NCBI GenBank assembly: GCA_001689535.1 | Contig: LUJP01000078.1 | Location: 1-26,735, forward strand | Length of the DNA: 26,735 nt | Direction of reading: 5' to 3' | From: Bacteroidales bacterium M5 | Lineage (GTDB): Bacteria; Bacteroidota; Bacteroidia; Bacteroidales; Muribaculaceae | In this document: piece after piece, positions 14,112-22,782 of the stretch | Position numbering within the stretch: the first letter of the stretch is position 1 | How the letters are laid out: each line of letters starts with the position of its first letter | Translations under genes and position numbers: made by a program | Notes under the pieces: generated by a model | What the model was told of the DNA's origin: nothing | Database searches by the model: none | What the model saw: the letters and a program-made list of their open reading frames with translations, nothing else

Positions 14112-16460
14112 TTGGAAAATTATCTGGATAAACTCAACTCTCAGCAGCGCGATGCGGTGGTCTACACCGACGGGCCGACTCTTGTGATAGCCGGCGCGGG
14201 CTCGGGCAAGACGAGAGTGCTCACATACAAAATAGTGCATCTGCTGGGGCAAGGTTTCGAGCCCTGGCGCATACTCGCTCTGACCTTCACCAACAAGGCC
14301 GCGCGCGAGATGCGCGAACGCATCGAACAACTCGTTGGCTCGCGCACGGCATCAAGCCTGTGGATGGGCACCTTCCACTCCATTTTCGCCCGCATACTCC
14401 GGCAGAACGCCGAGCGCATCGGCTTCAAGCCCTCATTTACCATATATGATACGGCCGACTCCAAATCGCTGGTGAAATCAATCATCAAGGAGATGGACCT
14501 CGACGACAAAATCTACAAGCCGTCGGTGGTGCTCTCGGCCATATCCTCGGCCAAGAACTCCCTCGTGTCGCCCGAACAATATGCCCTGCTCAAGGATGCC
14601 ATGGAGGCTGACCGGCAGTGCCGCCGACCGCTCATCTATGCCATCTACCGCACATACCGCGACCGCTGCTTCGCCGCCGGAGCCATGGACTTCGACGACC
14701 TCCTGTATTACACCAACATTCTGCTGCGCGACAATCCCGACGTGCTCCACCACTATCAGGAATATTTCAGGTATGTGCTCGTGGACGAGTATCAGGACAC
14801 CAACTTCGCCCAGCACGTAATCGTGTCGCTGCTCACGCGCGAGAGCCAGAACCTCTGCGTGGTGGGCGACGACGCCCAGAGCATCTACTCGTTCCGTGGC
14901 GCCAACATTGCCAATATCCTCAACCTCAAGAAAGCCTATCCGGCACTGCGCATCTTCAAGCTTGAGCAGAACTACCGATCCACCCAGAACATAATCAACG
15001 CCGCTAACTCTCTGATAGACAAGAACACCCAGCAGATACGCAAAAATGTATTCTCGCGCAACGAGACCGGACGCCCCATAGAGGTGGTGGAGGCCTACAG
15101 CGACTTCGAGGAAGGCTACCTGCTGGCCAACCGCATAGCACAGGTCCACATGTCGACCCACGACTCCTACGAGGAGTTCGCCGTGCTCTATCGCACCAAC
15201 GCCCAGAGCCGTGTTCTGGAGGAGTCGCTGCGCAAGCGCAATATCCCCTACCGCATCTATGGCGGTCTGTCGTTCTACCAGCGCAAGGAAGTGAAGGATG
15301 CCCTGAGCTACTTCAGGCTCGCGGTCAACCCTGACGACGACGAGGCTCTGCGCCGCATCATCAATTTCCCCGCGCGCGGCATAGGCGAAACCACCGTCAA
15401 CAAGCTTCTGCGTGCGGCCATCAACTCCAACAGCAGCATCTGGCAGACGATATGCCGTCTGCCCGAGGGCGACAACTTCGGTCTGAACTCCGCGGCCGTG
15501 CGCAAACTCGAGACGTTCCGCGAACTCATCTCCGGCTTTCTGCAGATGGAGGCCTCCGGAGCCGATGCCGAAAACCTTGCCAAGACCATAATACACCGCA
15601 CCGGCCTCATGTCGATGCTCCTTACCGACAACACCCCCGAGAATCTCTCGAAGCAGGAGAACCTCAACGAGCTCCTTGCATCAGCCGCCGAATTCGTGGC
15701 CACGCGCACCGAGGAAGGCAACGACCGCCTTTCGATGGCCGAATTCCTTGGACAGGTGTCACTGGCCACCGACCAGGATGTGAAGGATGCCGACGACGAG
15801 GCGATGGAACGCGTGACCCTCATGACGGCACATGCTGCCAAGGGACTGGAGTTCAACAATGTATTCATAGTCGGTGTGGAAGAAGAATTGTTCCCCTCCT
15901 CCATGAGCTCCGGCACTGTCGAAGGAATTGAAGAGGAACGGCGACTGCTTTATGTGGCGATGACCCGCGCGCGCAAATTCTGCATGATGAGCTATGCCTC
16001 CTCGCGCTACCGCAACGGCCAGACAGCCACCTGCAAGCCCTCCCGCTTTCTACACGACATAGACTCATCTCTGCTCAAACTCGCTTCAGGCACATCGCTC
16101 GGCCTTCCGAGGCCGTCGTTTGCCTCCTTCCGCCAGTCGTACCATTCGGCGCCCTCCTTCTCGCGACCCTCGCAGCAGCGCAAAGTGGTGGAGGAAGCCA
16201 AATCCTACCGCAATACCGCCCGTCCCGGCACACCGGTACCGGTAAAGCCGCGCAACACTGCCCCAGACCCCTCGGGAGCCACATACCATCAGGCATCCGA
16301 ACTCTCCGAAGGCATGACCATCGAGCACAGCCGCTTCGGACTGGGCACAATCACCCGCGTGGACACCTCGCAGCCCGAAGCCCGCATACACGTGGACTTC
16401 GAGAACACCGATTCCAGAGTGCTCCTGCTCAAATTCGCTCGCTTCTCCATAATCAGCTAA
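14112..16460 (+). CDS. UvrD/PcrA-type superfamily 1 DNA helicase
   Basis: A 782-residue 3'-5' DNA helicase, the usual length for UvrD/PcrA proteins, which act in nucleotide excision repair, mismatch repair or removal of stalled complexes. Motifs in order: Q-motif region LNSQQRDAV, Walker A AGAGSGKTR (27-35), LTFTNKAAREM (Ia), VDEYQDTN (224-231, Walker B), VVGDDAQSIYSFRGA (III), QNYRSTQ (IV), MTAHAAKGLEF (V) and EERRLLYVAMTRA (VI). The C-terminus (EGMTIEHSRFGLGTITRVD) is the Tudor-like domain. The start codon is TTG: no in-frame ATG lies upstream, and MENYLDKLNSQQRDAV aligns well with the expected N-terminus. It heads a run of four co-directional genes. Confidence 0.95.
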   Translation: MENYLDKLNSQQRDAVVYTDGPTLVIAGAGSGKTRVLTYKIVHLLGQGFEPWRILALTFTNKAAREMRERIEQLVGSRTASSLWMGTFHSIFARILRQNAERIGFKPSFTIYDTADSKSLVKSIIKEMDLDDKIYKPSVVLSAISSAKNSLVSPEQYALLKDAMEADRQCRRPLIYAIYRTYRDRCFAAGAMDFDDLLYYTNILLRDNPDVLHHYQEYFRYVLVDEYQDTNFAQHVIVSLLTRESQNLCVVGDDAQSIYSFRGANIANILNLKKAYPALRIFKLEQNYRSTQNIINAANSLIDKNTQQIRKNVFSRNETGRPIEVVEAYSDFEEGYLLANRIAQVHMSTHDSYEEFAVLYRTNAQSRVLEESLRKRNIPYRIYGGLSFYQRKEVKDALSYFRLAVNPDDDEALRRIINFPARGIGETTVNKLLRAAINSNSSIWQTICRLPEGDNFGLNSAAVRKLETFRELISGFLQMEASGADAENLAKTIIHRTGLMSMLLTDNTPENLSKQENLNELLASAAEFVATRTEEGNDRLSMAEFLGQVSLATDQDVKDADDEAMERVTLMTAHAAKGLEFNNVFIVGVEEELFPSSMSSGTVEGIEEERRLLYVAMTRARKFCMMSYASSRYRNGQTATCKPSRFLHDIDSSLLKLASGTSLGLPRPSFASFRQSYHSAPSFSRPSQQRKVVEEAKSYRNTARPGTPVPVKPRNTAPDPSGATYHQASELSEGMTIEHSRFGLGTITRVDTSQPEARIHVDFENTDSRVLLLKFARFSIIS

Positions 16461-16473
16461 CAGCCATCCCCAC

Positions 16474-17610
16474 ATGAAAGAATCAGAACTCTCCACCCCC
16501 TACTATATCGTCTACGAGGACCGCATGCGCCGCAACCTAAGCCTCATTGACAGCGTGAGAAAACGCTCCGGCTCAGAGATAATCATGGCTTTCAAGGCCA
16601 ACGCCGTGTGGCGCACCTTCCCGGTCATAAACGAATACGGCTTCGGCTTCACAGCCTCCTCGCTCAACGAGCTGCAGCTTGGCAACGAATACCTCCACCG
16701 CAAGGCCCACAGCTATTGCCCCGTCTACACCGACGCCACCATAGACCGCTTCATAGCCGGTTCCGACCACATCACGTTCAACTCCCTGCGCCAGTTTGAG
16801 CGCTACGGCGCGCGCGCAGCGGCCGCCGGAGTGAGTCCCGGACTGAGAGTCAATCCCGAGTGCTCGGTGATAGAGACCGATATCTACAACCCTGCCCTGC
16901 CCGGCTCGCGGTTCGGAGTAACGGCCGACATGATACGCCAGGCCGGCGGACTCCCCGAAGGCGTGGAAGGCCTGCACTTCCATGCCCTCTGCGAATCGGG
17001 GCCCGACGACCTTGCCCGCGTGCTCGAAGCTTTCGAACGCCAGTTCGGCGAGTGGATTCCCGGCCTCAGATGGGTGAACTTCGGTGGCGGTCATCTGATG
17101 ACGCGCGAGGGCTACGACACCGACCTTCTCGTGGAGATAATACGCGGTTTTCGCCAGCGTCACCCCGGCTTACAGGTGATTCTCGAGCCCGGAAGTGCAT
17201 TCACATGGCGCACTGGCGACCTCATCACCTCCGTGGTGGATATTGTGGAAAACCAGGGCGTATCCACGGCCATAATCGACGCATCGTTCGCCTGCCACAT
17301 GCCCGACTGCCTGGAAATGCCCTACAAGCCGACCATCACCGGGGCGCTCGAGCCTACGGAAGGTCTCCCCACCTACCGTCTCGGCGGCAACTCCTGTCTG
17401 AGCGGCGACTATGTAGGCTCCTGGTCATTCCCCGAACCCCTGCATGAGGGCCAGATACTCCGGCTGGAGGACATGAACCACTATACCACCGTGAAAACCA
17501 ACATGTTCAACGGCATCCAACACCCCGACATAGTGTACTGCGACACCACAGGCCAGTGCACCGTGCTGCGTCATTTCACCTACGAAGACTACCGCGACCG
17601 CATGTCGTAA
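16474..17610 (+). CDS. nspC: Carboxynorspermidine/carboxyspermidine decarboxylase
   Basis: A 378-residue PLP enzyme of the alanine racemase-like fold group (fold III). It removes the carboxyl group from carboxyspermidine or carboxynorspermidine, the last step of the polyamine route used by many gut Bacteroidetes. The PLP lysine is in MAFKANAVW (Lys41). Further signatures are RVNPECS, LHFHALCE, VNFGGGH, EPGSAF (phosphate binding), GGNSCLSGDYVG (catalytic Cys) and the C-terminal NHYTTVKTNMFNG. Its start is 13 bases after the helicase stop, so the two are probably co-transcribed. The partner dehydrogenase that makes its substrate is not in the window. Confidence 0.93.
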   Translation: MKESELSTPYYIVYEDRMRRNLSLIDSVRKRSGSEIIMAFKANAVWRTFPVINEYGFGFTASSLNELQLGNEYLHRKAHSYCPVYTDATIDRFIAGSDHITFNSLRQFERYGARAAAAGVSPGLRVNPECSVIETDIYNPALPGSRFGVTADMIRQAGGLPEGVEGLHFHALCESGPDDLARVLEAFERQFGEWIPGLRWVNFGGGHLMTREGYDTDLLVEIIRGFRQRHPGLQVILEPGSAFTWRTGDLITSVVDIVENQGVSTAIIDASFACHMPDCLEMPYKPTITGALEPTEGLPTYRLGGNSCLSGDYVGSWSFPEPLHEGQILRLEDMNHYTTVKTNMFNGIQHPDIVYCDTTGQCTVLRHFTYEDYRDRMS

Positions 17611-17636
17611 AAGCCACCTCCCAATTATTATCAGCC

Positions 17637-18635
17637 ATGCCGAAGTATTCAGTAATAATTCCGGTCTACAACCGCCCCGACGAGATAGCCGACCTCCTCA
17701 GAAGCCTTTCCTCGCAGTCGATGACCGACTTCGAGACAATCATAGTGGAAGACGGATCTACCGTTCCCTGCCGCTCCGTTGTGGAAGCCTGGGAGCCCTC
17801 GCTCGACGTGCATTATTATTACAAGCCCAACGAAGGACGTTCCATAGCCCGCAACTACGGCATCGAGCGCTCCAGGGGCGACTATCTTGTGTTCTTCGAC
17901 AGTGACTGTGTGATTCCACCGGATTATTTCCGTACGCTCGACGGCTTCCTATCCGCCCATCCTCTCGACTGCTTCGGAGGCCCCGATGCCGCGCACTCCT
18001 CGTTCACCCCCACACAGAAAGCCATAAACTTCGCCATGACCTCCTTCCTTACCACCGGAGGTATACGCGGAGGAAAAGTGCAGATGGAGAAGTTCGTGCC
18101 CCGTTCATTCAACATGGGCTATTCACGAGCCGTCTACGACAAAGTGGGTGGCTTCCGCGAGATGTTTTCCGAGGATATCGACATGTCCACCCACATACGT
18201 CAGGCCGGATTCACCATCGGCCTGGTGCGGCCCGCATTCGTCTACCACAAACGCCGCGTCGACCTAAAGAAATTCTGGCGTCAGGTCCATGTGTTCGGTA
18301 TGTCGCGAATCACTCTCAAACAGCTCTACCCCGACTCGCTGAAACTCGTCCACACCCTCCCTGCCATAGCCGTGATAATAGGCGTGGTGCTGTTGCTTCT
18401 CGGCATTTTCGTGAGCCCGTGGTGGCTACTGCCGCTTGGAATCTATGCGGTAGTCCTGTTCCTTGCAGCCATGGTTTCCACACGGTCTTTAGGCGTGTCA
18501 CTGCGCGCCATACCCGCTGCCGCCATACAGATCACGGGCTACGGCACGGGATTCATACGCGCTTACGTCACCGACATCCTTCTTGGCCGCGGCCGCGATA
18601 TAAACCGCGAGATAGCCATGCGCAAAGGCAAATGA
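17637..18635 (+). CDS. Membrane-anchored family 2 glycosyltransferase
   Basis: A 332-residue GT-A fold glycosyltransferase, probably transferring a sugar from a nucleotide-sugar to a lipid-linked or envelope glycan; donor and acceptor are unknown. The N-terminal YSVIIPVYNRPDEI strand, the VEDGS nucleotide-binding loop (38-42), the FFDSDC metal-binding DxD (Asp88, Asp90) and FSEDIDM (acid near Glu179/Asp180) are visible. Two or three membrane helices follow (about 240-281 and 289-310), so the protein sits at the inner face of the cytoplasmic membrane. I chose ATG 17637 because it places VIIPVYN at the very start; a longer frame from a GTG within nspC is unlikely. It lies 26 bases after nspC and 25 before radC. 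Confidence 0.9.
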   Translation: MPKYSVIIPVYNRPDEIADLLRSLSSQSMTDFETIIVEDGSTVPCRSVVEAWEPSLDVHYYYKPNEGRSIARNYGIERSRGDYLVFFDSDCVIPPDYFRTLDGFLSAHPLDCFGGPDAAHSSFTPTQKAINFAMTSFLTTGGIRGGKVQMEKFVPRSFNMGYSRAVYDKVGGFREMFSEDIDMSTHIRQAGFTIGLVRPAFVYHKRRVDLKKFWRQVHVFGMSRITLKQLYPDSLKLVHTLPAIAVIIGVVLLLLGIFVSPWWLLPLGIYAVVLFLAAMVSTRSLGVSLRAIPAAAIQITGYGTGFIRAYVTDILLGRGRDINREIAMRKGK

Positions 18636-18660
18636 CCATCATCCCCACTCTCCCCTTATC

Positions 18661-19380
18661 ATGCCATCAGAAAAAACTCCCTCCTACCATCCCGTGCATC
18701 TGCGCATAGCCGACCTTGCCGATGCCGACAAACCGCGCGAAAAAGCCCTGGAACTGGGCATACGCTCACTGACCGATGCCGAACTCCTCGCCATACTGAT
18801 AGGCATGGGCGTTCCCGGAAAATCCGTTCTCGAACTTTCACGTGAAATTCTAACCGCCGCTTCCAACTCGCTGCCCGAGCTGGCCTCCTGGAGCATCCGC
18901 GACCTCGCGCGCCGCTTCCACGGCATTGGCACAGCCAAGGCCGTGACAATAGCTGCAGCCCTCGAACTCGGCGGACGCCGGTCGGATGCCGGACAGCAGA
19001 AAGAGACTGTTATCCGCTCGTCGGCCGATGTCTACGGCCTTATGCGACGCAAGATAGAGGACTGCAGCACCGAAGAATTCTGGATTATTGCTCTCAACCA
19101 GCGCAACAAGGTGATTTCCTGCGAAAGAATATCGATGGGAGGTGTGGCCTCCACGCTCGTGGATGTGAAAGTGGTGGCACGCAAGGCAATCGAGCACCTT
19201 GCAAGCGCCATAATCCTCGTCCACAACCATCCGTCAGGCAACATGAAGCCCTCGGCACAGGACGATTCGCTCACCCGCAAAATCAAAGAGGGTGTGGCCC
19301 TGCTCGACATCCGCGTCACCGACCACATAATCATCGGCCCCACCTCCTACTATTCCTACGCCGACCAGGGCCGGCTGTAA
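18661..19380 (+). CDS. radC: RadC family JAB-domain protein
   Basis: A 239-residue RadC (UPF0758) protein of full length. The N-terminal half holds helix-hairpin-helix-like segments (SLTDAELLAILIGMG and RRFHGIGTAKAVTIAAALELG). The C-terminal half is a JAB/MPN metalloprotease-like domain with an intact JAMM set: Glu155 in CERISMGG, and HNHPSGNMKPSAQD (His188, His190, Ser193, Asp201). RadC was once linked to DNA repair; its real activity is not settled. It is last in the run with the helicase, nspC and the glycosyltransferase. Confidence 0.95.
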   Translation: MPSEKTPSYHPVHLRIADLADADKPREKALELGIRSLTDAELLAILIGMGVPGKSVLELSREILTAASNSLPELASWSIRDLARRFHGIGTAKAVTIAAALELGGRRSDAGQQKETVIRSSADVYGLMRRKIEDCSTEEFWIIALNQRNKVISCERISMGGVASTLVDVKVVARKAIEHLASAIILVHNHPSGNMKPSAQDDSLTRKIKEGVALLDIRVTDHIIIGPTSYYSYADQGRL

Positions 19381-19432
19381 CGCACCACAACGCTGTAGCG
19401 TTGATCTCCACAGCGACGCAGACTAAATACAC

Positions 19433-19464
19433 GCAGGGTGTCGATGATAACATCGACACCCTGC
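19433..19464. terminator. Perfect 14-bp hairpin between convergent genes
   Basis: GCAGGGTGTCGATG (19433-19446), loop ATAA, CATCGACACCCTGC (19451-19464) form a flawless 14-bp stem with a tetraloop between radC (plus) and the PCMD lipoprotein (minus). Neither side has a proper T-run, although the minus side is mildly T-rich. It probably ends or protects both transcripts. A smaller hairpin (CAACGC TGTA GCGTTG) lies at 19388-19403. Confidence 0.6.
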
Positions 19465-19492
19465 TGATTAAGGTATGCGGTCAACCGACAGC

Positions 19493-21091
19493 CTACTTCT
19501 TTATCGGATCATCAGTATCATAGTCGTAGAGCAGCTCAACCGATGTGACGGTCAGAATGGAGCCGTTTCCTCCTACGAAGTAATCACCGTATTTGCTTGC
19601 CGAGAGAGTGACAAGAATGTATTTCGGCTCACGGTCGGTGGCGTAATAGTCGAAAGGCACCGTTACCTCCGTGAAATCCACTATGGGATCGCCTGACTGG
19701 AAAAGTCCGTAGGCAATCACACCGGGGTCTTCTTTGTTGAAAAGATGACGGTTGTTAGGATTCGTACGGATTTCATAGGGCTTGTCCCAGTCGCCCAGCG
19801 CGCACCACACCGTACACGTATCGGGTTCGCCGAGCATATCCGGGAATTCACGGGCGTGGGTGATGGCCACGTTCTTGTATTTTATTCTCACCTTCACTTT
19901 TGTGGGTCGCTCGGTAAATGGGCGTCCCATATCAAGCACACCGTTTGTGCCGTCAACCTTCACAAACGTACCGGTATATATATTTCCGGCGGCGAGTTTT
20001 CCGAGAACGGAGATACCCACAAAACGGGTCTCACACACAGCTCCTTCATAACCCGTGGGTGATTCCGAAACCACCAGTGGCACGGTATTGCTCTGGCCCA
20101 GTGTGGCTGCGCCACGGTTTCCGGTGTCCCAGAACTGCTGGCCGTCCTCTGCCCAGGGTTTCCACACCTTGCCGTCCTGCCACCACTGCTCGAAGCTGGA
20201 ATTGGGGAGCTGCGGTGCGGCACCCGTGGTGAAGGTGACCTCATCGCTCGTCTGGCCGTCGCTTACAGCGCGCACCACATAGGAGGTAGACGGGCTCAGA
20301 CCGATAAGACGGCCTGTAAAGCTTCCGCCTTTGGTCACAATCCAGTTGTCGGGAACTGTTGTCCAGCTTTGCGATGACGACGGACGGTATTCGAACCCGT
20401 GCGAACGTCCCTCCTCGGCCTCCGCATACAGCCATGCCACACATGTCCACGCGTCAACCGACGATATAGCCACGGCTACATTGGTGCGGTCAACCGTTAT
20501 GGTCCATTTCACCGTGCGGCCATGTTCTATCACATCAACCGTCACCGGCGATGTGAAATCCACATTTCTGCCAACAAGCGAAGGCGTCACCACGGCATCC
20601 ACGCCTCCCAGCTTGAGGCTTGTAACTCTTACAGATGACAGCGACACCGAACCTGACACCGTGACATTTACCGTATGGTTCTCCACATCTATCACCGAGG
20701 TTCCAACCTGTCCGGCAACGGTGAAATAGCGCTCGATATCCTGGCGTCCCACTATGGACCATACATAATCCTGATATATGCTCAGAGTGACTTCCACGGG
20801 CGATGTGAGGTCGAGGCCCGAATCAATCATGGCCGAGTCGGGAGTGCGGGCGCCGGGAGTTATTGACCAGTCAAGAACCTTTACATTCTCTATATCGGCA
20901 TTCTCGTTGAGATACACCGTCACTGTACGCTGGAGCGAGTCTATCACCGAGGTGCGTGCCTGATTCTCCACCACAAATGCGGTGAAATTGGGCTGTATGC
21001 GGGGATACGGCAGGTCGTTTTTTATACACCCCGTAAGCGAGGCGGTGGCTGCGGCACAAATTACCGCGCGCCGGATATTAAATGTGAACAC
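19493..21091 (-). CDS. PCMD-domain surface lipoprotein with duplicated Ig-like repeats
   Basis: A 532-residue lipoprotein (lipobox SLTGC, Cys22). Two similar Ig-like repeats follow (about 36-118 and 122-202), sharing TSVID, RTV/HTV, TSPV and a closing V-W-I pattern. Then comes a fibronectin III-like domain (about 206-290, LIGLSPSTSYVVRAVSDG). The C-terminal part (about 297-527) fits the PCMD family (putative carbohydrate metabolism domain): NSSFEQWW, WDTGNRGAATLGQSNTVP, FVGISVLGKLAAGNIYTG and the late VEVTVPFDYY-like strand. PCMD proteins have no proven activity; glycan binding is a reasonable guess. The start is GTG at 21091, overlapping the end of the beta-barrel gene by 14 bases. It ends in TAG. 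It is last in the four-gene operon. Confidence 0.85.
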   Translation of the reverse strand: MFTFNIRRAVICAAATASLTGCIKNDLPYPRIQPNFTAFVVENQARTSVIDSLQRTVTVYLNENADIENVKVLDWSITPGARTPDSAMIDSGLDLTSPVEVTLSIYQDYVWSIVGRQDIERYFTVAGQVGTSVIDVENHTVNVTVSGSVSLSSVRVTSLKLGGVDAVVTPSLVGRNVDFTSPVTVDVIEHGRTVKWTITVDRTNVAVAISSVDAWTCVAWLYAEAEEGRSHGFEYRPSSSQSWTTVPDNWIVTKGGSFTGRLIGLSPSTSYVVRAVSDGQTSDEVTFTTGAAPQLPNSSFEQWWQDGKVWKPWAEDGQQFWDTGNRGAATLGQSNTVPLVVSESPTGYEGAVCETRFVGISVLGKLAAGNIYTGTFVKVDGTNGVLDMGRPFTERPTKVKVRIKYKNVAITHAREFPDMLGEPDTCTVWCALGDWDKPYEIRTNPNNRHLFNKEDPGVIAYGLFQSGDPIVDFTEVTVPFDYYATDREPKYILVTLSASKYGDYFVGGNGSILTVTSVELLYDYDTDDPIKK

Positions 21092-21959
21092 CTATTCCGA
21101 AGTTTATATTAAACAAATTGAATCTGAAATTGGCTCCGGAACTGAAGCGGGAGCCTTCCTCCTCGCGGGTTACGGTGCCGTCGGTATTGTGAAGATCGGT
21201 CACCTGCTTGTCATGGCGCATGTGCAGACCGAACACACCGAACGACACGTTGAAACTGAGATGATCCACTACAAACACACAGATACCGGGACTGAAATTC
21301 AGAGTGGCCTCGGTCATATCCGTGCGCGTATCGTGCATCACGTTGTTGTAAGGACGCTTGAACCGCGACGATCCGCTGCCGAAGCTAAGTGCCACCTCAT
21401 TGAACACGGCAAAACGCTTGGAACGTCCCAGACCCACGTAATTGCGGTAGAAGATACCTATCGAATATTTCGAGGAATAGAAGCTTACGTCCCTGATGTC
21501 GAAACTGAGATCATCGCCGGCATTCATGGCAAAGTGCTCCACGTCAGCTTCCTGGCGCGTATAGTCGAATTTCAGACCCACGCTCTGGTTGCTCCGGAAG
21601 AAATAGCTTACCGTAGGACGGATGGCATACTGCCGCCCATTGAAGTTCAGGTCGTTAAGAAACTGGAGCACCTCCACATCCGACGCGTCGAACTCGCCGT
21701 AGGATGCCGTGAGACCGAATGCCCACTGGCCCTTGGGAATGAAGAGGTAGTTGAACAGACCGCGGTCGTAGCGGCCGAAGTTGCGCTCAGGGATAATGAG
21801 TGGCACGGTATCATTGCCCACTATCACTTTCTCGTCCATCTCGGGATGATGCGGACGGCCTTTGGTGATTCGCGGGGTGAGGCTGTCGGGCAGCTCCGTG
21901 GCCACCGCCGAAAACGCGAGTGCGCCTGCGGCAAGTACCGTCATGAATATACGTTTCAT
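21078..21959 (-). CDS. Outer-membrane beta-barrel protein (paralogue 2 of a tandem pair)
   Basis: A 293-residue protein with a signal peptide (MKRIFMTVLAAGALAFSAVA) and a polar stretch (about 21-70) before a barrel of alternating strands rich in Phe, Tyr and Gly, ending in the amphipathic strand FNLFNINFGIGVHI. Shared with the preceding gene: FIPKGQW, FYRNYVGLGRSKRF, FNEVALSFGSGSS and FNVSFGVFGL. The two are therefore tandem paralogues, although this one has extra N-terminal residues. No porin or enzyme motif is visible. I prefer ATG 21959; another ATG at 21965 adds two residues. It overlaps the PCMD lipoprotein gene and lies 19 bases after its paralogue, so co-expression is very likely. Confidence 0.82.
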   Translation of the reverse strand: MKRIFMTVLAAGALAFSAVATELPDSLTPRITKGRPHHPEMDEKVIVGNDTVPLIIPERNFGRYDRGLFNYLFIPKGQWAFGLTASYGEFDASDVEVLQFLNDLNFNGRQYAIRPTVSYFFRSNQSVGLKFDYTRQEADVEHFAMNAGDDLSFDIRDVSFYSSKYSIGIFYRNYVGLGRSKRFAVFNEVALSFGSGSSRFKRPYNNVMHDTRTDMTEATLNFSPGICVFVVDHLSFNVSFGVFGLHMRHDKQVTDLHNTDGTVTREEEGSRFSSGANFRFNLFNINFGIGVHI

Positions 21960-21978
21960 TTCCATAATTTCTTAAGCC

Positions 21979-22722
21979 TTAGAGATAGAATGCCACTCCG
22001 AATGACACCGAAAACAGATTGATTTTGAAATTGGCATGCGTTGCGTCGCGCTTGGCTATCTTCACCTGATCGGTGACAGCGCGGGTGTGCGTGTAGCCGA
22101 ATCCCAGCACGCCTATGTTCACCTCTATCGCCGAATAATTGTTCAGAAACATTATGAATCCGGGAGTAAGGCCCACGTTAAGTGTGAAATTGCGCTCGAA
22201 CGTACCGGTAAGATCATCGCCTGAATGATTCGACAGTTTCGACTGTCCTCCGCCGAGTTCCAGCTGCACCTCGTTAAAGAAGCCGAAGCGGCGGTTGTTG
22301 CCGAGCGAGATATAATTTCGGAAGGCTGCCGTTCCGAAATAGTCGTTGGTTATCAGATAGAGATTATCTGCATCGAAGTGGGTCTCGCTGTCGAGAATCA
22401 GCGACCCGCGGTCAATGCGCGTGCGGCTGCGCTGAAAGCGGAATTTACCACCGGCAGCCAGATTGTCGTGGAATGAGTAGAGAAGCATCGGGCTCACCTT
22501 GAACAGATAGGTGTCGCCTGTTATGTTCTCGAATATGAAAAACTGATAGTTCTTGTTGTTGCTCTGTTCGTAGCTTACACTCACTCCTGTAATCCACTGA
22601 CCTTTGGGCACGAACTGCACCTGCTCAAGGTCGCGCTTGAATTGTTCCTGGGCAGAGGCCTGCGGAAGGGCTAATGAAAGCGAAGCCACAATCAGGAATA
22701 GGACACGCGTTAGTTTTGGCAT
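21979..22722 (-). CDS. Outer-membrane beta-barrel protein (paralogue 1 of a tandem pair)
   Basis: A 247-residue protein. The signal peptide (core VLFLIVASLSLALP, cleavage after ASA) is followed by FVPKGQWITGVSVSY and alternating barrel strands such as FGTAAFRNYISLGNNRRFGFFNEV, LNVGLTPGFIMFLNN and the last strand NLFSVSFGVAFYL. The same landmarks occur in the next gene. A barrel of about 8-10 strands is likely; function is unknown. I chose the ATG at 22722 because it begins directly before the signal peptide, whereas the longer frame starts with TTG at 22752. It follows the DUF4493 lipoprotein gene by 60 bases. Confidence 0.82.
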   Translation of the reverse strand: MPKLTRVLFLIVASLSLALPQASAQEQFKRDLEQVQFVPKGQWITGVSVSYEQSNNKNYQFFIFENITGDTYLFKVSPMLLYSFHDNLAAGGKFRFQRSRTRIDRGSLILDSETHFDADNLYLITNDYFGTAAFRNYISLGNNRRFGFFNEVQLELGGGQSKLSNHSGDDLTGTFERNFTLNVGLTPGFIMFLNNYSAIEVNIGVLGFGYTHTRAVTDQVKIAKRDATHANFKINLFSVSFGVAFYL

Positions 22723-22782
22723 ATATTTATTTTCAAATGATTGGTTATTCAATTTTTAGAGAAGAAACGGCCGACGGCGTCA

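Noticed and set aside
14478..15596. 372-codon minus-strand open frame opposite the helicase gene
   Set aside because: Antisense shadow of a strongly conserved gene; its residues mirror the helicase codons.
20982..22022. 346-codon plus-strand open frame opposite the barrel gene
   Set aside because: Lies over the well-supported barrel gene on the other strand; His/Thr/Ile composition is typical for such shadows.
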